A stretch of DNA of 16,533 bases. Source: G025836975 sp049646585. Its GTDB lineage: Bacteria; Pseudomonadota; Gammaproteobacteria; Burkholderiales; Burkholderiaceae_B. Positions 14,230-16,533 of this stretch are shown piece after piece (positions within the stretch are counted from its first letter, which is position 1; every line of letters starts with the position of its first letter). The position numbers were made by a program, and so were the translations under genes. Under the pieces are notes generated by a model. It had not been told where the DNA came from. It searched no databases and was given only the letters and a program-made list of their open reading frames with translations. The DNA lies in assembly GCA_049646585.1 (NCBI GenBank), contig JBARWC010000005.1:1-16533 (forward strand). The letters run 5' to 3'.

Positions 14230-14541
14230 TCAGTCGTCCCAGTCGCCGCGATGGCCGCGACGATGTTTGTGGTGGTGCTTGGAATGCTTGTAGTATCGCG
14301 GTCCGCGATATTCTTCCCGGTAATAGCGGGATCGGTACACCGGCACCGGCGTATATACGCGCTCCGGCACGACGACGACGCGAGGCCGCTCCACATAGCG
14401 AACCGGCGGGTAATAGTAATCGGGCTCACTGTAGATGATGCCCGGCACCCCGATGGAAATATCGAGATTGACACGGGCCATAGCGGCGGTGGAGCCCATC
14501 ATGGCCGTGGCGGCCGCCGCGAGCAGTAGTAGTTTTTTCAT
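14230..14541 (-). CDS. Small exported Tyr/Arg/His-rich protein (PXPV-repeat-like, function unknown)
   Basis: A 103-residue protein with a textbook signal peptide: KK at the start, LLLLAAAATAMM core and cleavage at AMA|R (22/23), so it is periplasmic or secreted. The mature part is unusual: a short hydrophobic beginning (VNLDISIGVPGIIY), then YYYPPVRYVERPRVVVVPERVYTPVPVYR (41-69, given here only as a composite of short blocks YYYPPV, RVVVVPERV and TPVPVYR), then RYY repeats and a His/Lys/Arg tail (85-98) ending in GDWDD. The TPVPVYR block resembles the PXPV-repeat proteins common in Burkholderiales, whose role is unknown. The composition could suit binding to anionic surfaces or metal, which is inference. 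AGGTG lies five bases before the ATG, and the bases before it to 14962 are gene-poor. It is convergent with serS. Confidence 0.8.
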   Translation of the reverse strand: MKKLLLLAAAATAMMGSTAAMARVNLDISIGVPGIIYSEPDYYYPPVRYVERPRVVVVPERVYTPVPVYRSRYYREEYRGPRYYKHSKHHHKHRRGHRGDWDD

Positions 14542-14962
14542 GCGAGCACCTATTTGCTTGATACGTCGAGCCTATTGTGCCCCGTATTGGTTTCAAAACG
14601 GTTAGGTGAAACAGCGAAAACGCTTCAAAAAGCTACAGCCGTTCGGCCGGCGTCGCCCGGGATTACATTTGATAACGCCGGTAGTCGATACTGTTGCTAT
14701 TTTGCATGATGAATCAGGCGGTTGGCCGTATGACGGCGTCGGTACGCCGGCTTGATCAGGCCACCGGCCGCTTCCTGGATAGCGACCATTCCATAGGCCC
14801 GGCGGCTCCTGGAGTCTTGACAGTTCTTGATCTTGCCAGCCCCCTTGATACGGAATTTGCGGGGCGAAGGTTGGTATATTCAGCCCTAAGTGATGTGTTC
14901 AAGCGCCGAGGCGACCGGTTTGCGGGCTCACTTTCCAATGACTTGAATCTCCAGGAGATAGC
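14542..14962. other. 420-base intergenic region with no convincing gene
   Basis: This divergent gap lies between the small exported protein gene and the DUF3597 gene. A plus-strand frame from ATG 14706 (or TTG 14694) runs to 14966 and overlaps the DUF3597 start as ATGA. It lacks a ribosome site, has mixed third-position bases unlike its neighbours, and shows no recognisable domain. An exact TTGACA (14817-14822) has no good -10 partner at 17 bases, and TATATT at 14874-14879 has no good -35 box; either may contribute to DUF3597 transcription. Otherwise I see nothing assignable. Confidence 0.5.
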
Positions 14963-15343
14963 ATGAGTTTCTTTAGCAAAATTCTAGAAAAACTGGGCAT
15001 AGGCAGCGCTGACGCCGCACCCGCTCCCTCTGACACCCCCTCCGCCGCGGCGCAAGCCCCGGCTTCATCGGCGGCGGTACCCATGGTCGATGTGGTTGCC
15101 CAACTAGAGAAAAGCGCAGCGGCAAACCCCCAGAAACTGAACTGGCGCACTTCCATTGTCGACCTGCTCAAGCTCTTGAACATGGACAGCAGCTTTGCCG
15201 CGCGTAAAGAGCTGGCCACGGAGCTTGGCTGCCCGGCGAACCTGATGGAAGATTCCGCCCAGATGAATATCTGGCTGCACAAGACGGTGCTCGCCCGCAT
15301 CGCCGCCAACGGCGGCAACGTCCCCGCGGATCTTCTCGATTAG
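14963..15343 (+). CDS. DUF3597 domain-containing protein, function unknown
   Basis: A 126-residue protein. Residues 1-15 (SFFSKILEKLGIG) are a short amphipathic helix, followed by an Ala/Pro/Ser-rich linker (about 16-40) and a compact domain (about 42-126). That domain has the recognisable pattern VDVVAQLEKSAAANPQKLNW, SIVDLLKLLNMDSS, ARKELATELG and MNIWLHKTVLARIAANGGNVP. This matches DUF3597, a widespread proteobacterial family of unknown role. There is no signal peptide or membrane segment, so it is cytoplasmic or peripherally membrane-bound through the N-terminal helix (inference). AGGAGA six bases before the ATG is among the strongest ribosome sites in the window, suggesting high expression. 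A terminator follows at 15396-15425. Confidence 0.88.
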   Translation: MSFFSKILEKLGIGSADAAPAPSDTPSAAAQAPASSAAVPMVDVVAQLEKSAAANPQKLNWRTSIVDLLKLLNMDSSFAARKELATELGCPANLMEDSAQMNIWLHKTVLARIAANGGNVPADLLD

Positions 15344-15354
15344 GCAATAGGCCA

Positions 15355-15389
15355 GGCGTGTTGGGCGCAAGCCCACGCCGTAAACGCCA
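15355..15389. repeat. Bulged hairpin with GCAA tetraloop downstream of DUF3597 gene
   Basis: GGCGT at 15355-15359 pairs with ACGCC at 15375-15379, and GGGC at 15363-15366 pairs with GCCC at 15371-15374, around GCAA, a stable GNRA-type loop, with GTT bulged. There is no T-tract. It lies just before the true terminator and may be a 3' stabilising element or one copy of a dispersed repeat. Confidence 0.35.
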
Positions 15390-15395
15390 CAAACA

Positions 15396-15425
15396 AAAAG
15401 GGCTGCCTCGCAAGGCAGCCCTTTT
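15396..15425. terminator. Bidirectional terminator between DUF3597 and tRNA-Ser
   Basis: AAAAGGGCTGCCT (15396-15408) pairs perfectly with AGGCAGCCCTTTT (15413-15425) around CGCA. It has A and T runs on both sides, so it can end the DUF3597 transcript rightward and the tRNA-Ser transcript leftward, 10 bases from the tRNA 3' end. Confidence 0.9.
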
Positions 15426-15434
15426 CAGATTTCG

Positions 15435-15525
15435 TGGCGGACAGGGTGGGATTCGAACCCACGGTACGGGGTTACCGTACGCCTGATTTCGAGTCAGGTA
15501 CATTCGACCACTCTGCCACCTGTCC
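15435..15525 (-). tRNA. tRNA-Ser(CGA), CCA end encoded
   Basis: Read on the minus strand, the acceptor GGACAGG (15525-15519) pairs with CCTGTCC, followed by G and an encoded CCA ending at 15435. The anticodon stem CCTGA/TCAGG encloses the loop CTCGAAA, so the anticodon is CGA (15491-15489), which reads UCG. The T loop GGTTCGAATCC is standard. A long variable arm (CGTACGGTAACCCCGTACC region) marks it as type II, as expected for serine. A TAGAAT about 90 bases upstream (15621-15616) could be its -10 box, without a good -35 box. It is a substrate of the SerS encoded nearby. Confidence 0.97.
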
Positions 15526-15735
15526 TATTTACTGCGTTTTTACTGCTTTTGCCTGCCAGGCCATTTGCTTGAAGTCCGGTCGAAGACCAAGCGGCCGTAA
15601 GTAGGCAAGTCCGCTATTCTAGCAAGGAATTAAAAAAACTCATAATTGAAAAGTCAGTCAAGGGATGAAGGTCCCGGGCAGTACACTAGCATTGAAATGC
15701 AGGGCTTTTTTGAACCCGATAAAAAAAGGAAGAAC

Positions 15736-16518
15736 ATGCTTACAGGCAAACATGCAGTCATCACTGGGTCGACCAGCGGCATAGGCTTGGCCATGGCGCG
15801 CGAGTTCGCGTCCAATGGCGCCAACGTGGTCATCAACGGCTTCGGCGATCCCGAAGCGATCGAGAAAGAGCGGGTCAATATCGAGCTGGAATTCGACGTC
15901 AAGGCGTATTACATCAATGCCGACCTGATGCAGGCGGGCGCAACCCGCGAATTCATCGCGGCGGCAGCCAAGGCGCTGGGCGGCATCGACATCCTGGTCA
16001 ACAACGCCGGCATCCAGCATACGGACCTGATCGAGAATTTTCCGGTCGACCGCTGGGATGCCATCATCGCGCTGAATCTTTCAGCGGTTTTCCATGGCAC
16101 GGCGGCCGCTTTGCCGCACATGAAGAAGCAGGGCTGGGGCCGCATCATCAACATCGCCTCGGCGCACGGCCTGGTGGCTTCGGTCAACAAGTCGGCTTAT
16201 GTCGCCGCCAAGCATGGCGTGGTCGGCCTGACCAAGGTCACGGCCCTGGAGAACGCCGGCAACGGGGTTACCTGCAACGCCATCTGCCCAGGGTGGGTGC
16301 GCACGCCGCTGGTGGAAAAGCAGATCGAAGCCCTGGCGCAAAAGAACGGCACCGATGTTGAGACCGCGGCCAAGGAGCTGCTGGCCGAGAAGCAGCCTTC
16401 GCTGCAATTCGTCACGCCCAAGCAACTGGCCGGCGGGGCGGTATTCCTGTGTTCGGAGGCCGCCGACCAGATGACCGGCACGACCCTGACGCTGGATGGC
16501 GGCTGGACGGCCCGCTAA
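15736..16518 (+). CDS. bdhA: D-3-hydroxybutyrate dehydrogenase (short-chain dehydrogenase)
   Basis: A 260-residue classical SDR. TGSTSGIG (10-17) binds NAD and NNAG (89-92) follows. The catalytic tetrad is N114, S142, Y155 and K159. Residues known to hold 3-hydroxybutyrate in the structurally studied Pseudomonas fragi enzyme appear at the same numbers here: Q94, H144, K152, W187 and Q196. That makes this specific enzyme more likely than a generic SDR. It interconverts D-3-hydroxybutyrate and acetoacetate with NAD, feeding polyhydroxybutyrate breakdown or ketone-body use. I start at the ATG at 15736 with AAGGAAG just upstream; the frame is open back to 15646, but that extension lacks a ribosome site and lies before the conserved N-terminus. 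The 210 bases between the tRNA and this gene include a CATAAT (15641-15646) as a possible -10 box. Confidence 0.95.
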   Translation: MLTGKHAVITGSTSGIGLAMAREFASNGANVVINGFGDPEAIEKERVNIELEFDVKAYYINADLMQAGATREFIAAAAKALGGIDILVNNAGIQHTDLIENFPVDRWDAIIALNLSAVFHGTAAALPHMKKQGWGRIINIASAHGLVASVNKSAYVAAKHGVVGLTKVTALENAGNGVTCNAICPGWVRTPLVEKQIEALAQKNGTDVETAAKELLAEKQPSLQFVTPKQLAGGAVFLCSEAADQMTGTTLTLDGGWTAR

Positions 16519-16533
16519 AGCGTTGCCTGGGAG

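Noticed and set aside
15435..15525. tRNA-Ser as an integration (att) site for a genomic island
   Set aside because: There is no integrase gene and no repeated copy of the tRNA 3' end in the window; both sides hold ordinary chromosomal genes.
1..16533. CRISPR array, insertion sequence, prophage or defence island
   Set aside because: No spaced direct repeats, transposase, terminal inverted repeat pair or phage/defence protein motif was seen; all sizeable genes are accounted for by metabolic, regulatory or housekeeping families.

Overview
The window is GC-rich with dense, short-spaced genes and looks like chromosomal DNA of a betaproteobacterium of the Alcaligenaceae (Bordetella / Achromobacter / Pusillimonas group). 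The reasons are two Bug-type periplasmic solute-binding proteins of the tripartite tricarboxylate transporter class without transporter membrane subunits nearby, the order ftsK-lolA-rarA-serS with trxB divergent from ftsK, and protein features typical of that family. The family assignment comes from pattern recognition; no search was run. I see no insertion sequence, phage gene, CRISPR array, toxin-antitoxin pair or obvious defence system.

Layout. (1) 1-2729: the 3' end of a Bug protein gene converges on a LysR regulator gene. The regulator is divergent from a class I/II aminotransferase; the intergenic region carries two face-to-face sigma70-like promoters with overlapping -35 boxes, and a strong terminator follows the aminotransferase. 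(2) 2782-5987: a candidate four-gene operon of a FadR/FCD-type GntR regulator, an isopropylmalate/tartrate dehydrogenase-like enzyme, a complete Bug protein and a small ABM-fold protein. It is preceded by a palindrome and direct-repeat cluster that looks like the regulator's operator. (3) 5988-6262: a gene-free, AT-rich spacer with consecutive inverted repeats and a strong bidirectional terminator. (4) 8312-6263, minus strand: trxB, an Smr-domain protein overlapping it, and an EmrE-like small multidrug pump. (5) 8357-14162, plus strand: ftsK, lolA, rarA and serS, a housekeeping block covering chromosome segregation, lipoprotein export, fork rescue and Ser-tRNA charging. It is closed by two tandem hairpin terminators. 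(6) 14230-16518: a small secreted Tyr/Arg/His-rich protein (minus), a 420-base gap, a DUF3597 protein (plus), tRNA-Ser(CGA) (minus) and 3-hydroxybutyrate dehydrogenase (plus).

How the parts fit. The GntR operon is the most plausible metabolic unit: the Bug protein would bind an organic acid in the periplasm, the NAD-dependent dehydrogenase would oxidise a hydroxy acid, and the regulator would sense a related carboxylate. The substrate is not readable from sequence. The housekeeping genes look intact and ordinary. The best second-look items are regulatory: the GntR operator, the interleaved LysR/aminotransferase promoters, a possibly leaderless ftsK transcript, the hairpin-rich spacer at 6021-6196, and a terminator-like hairpin overlapping the rarA stop codon just before serS. 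I found no convincing new multi-gene system.
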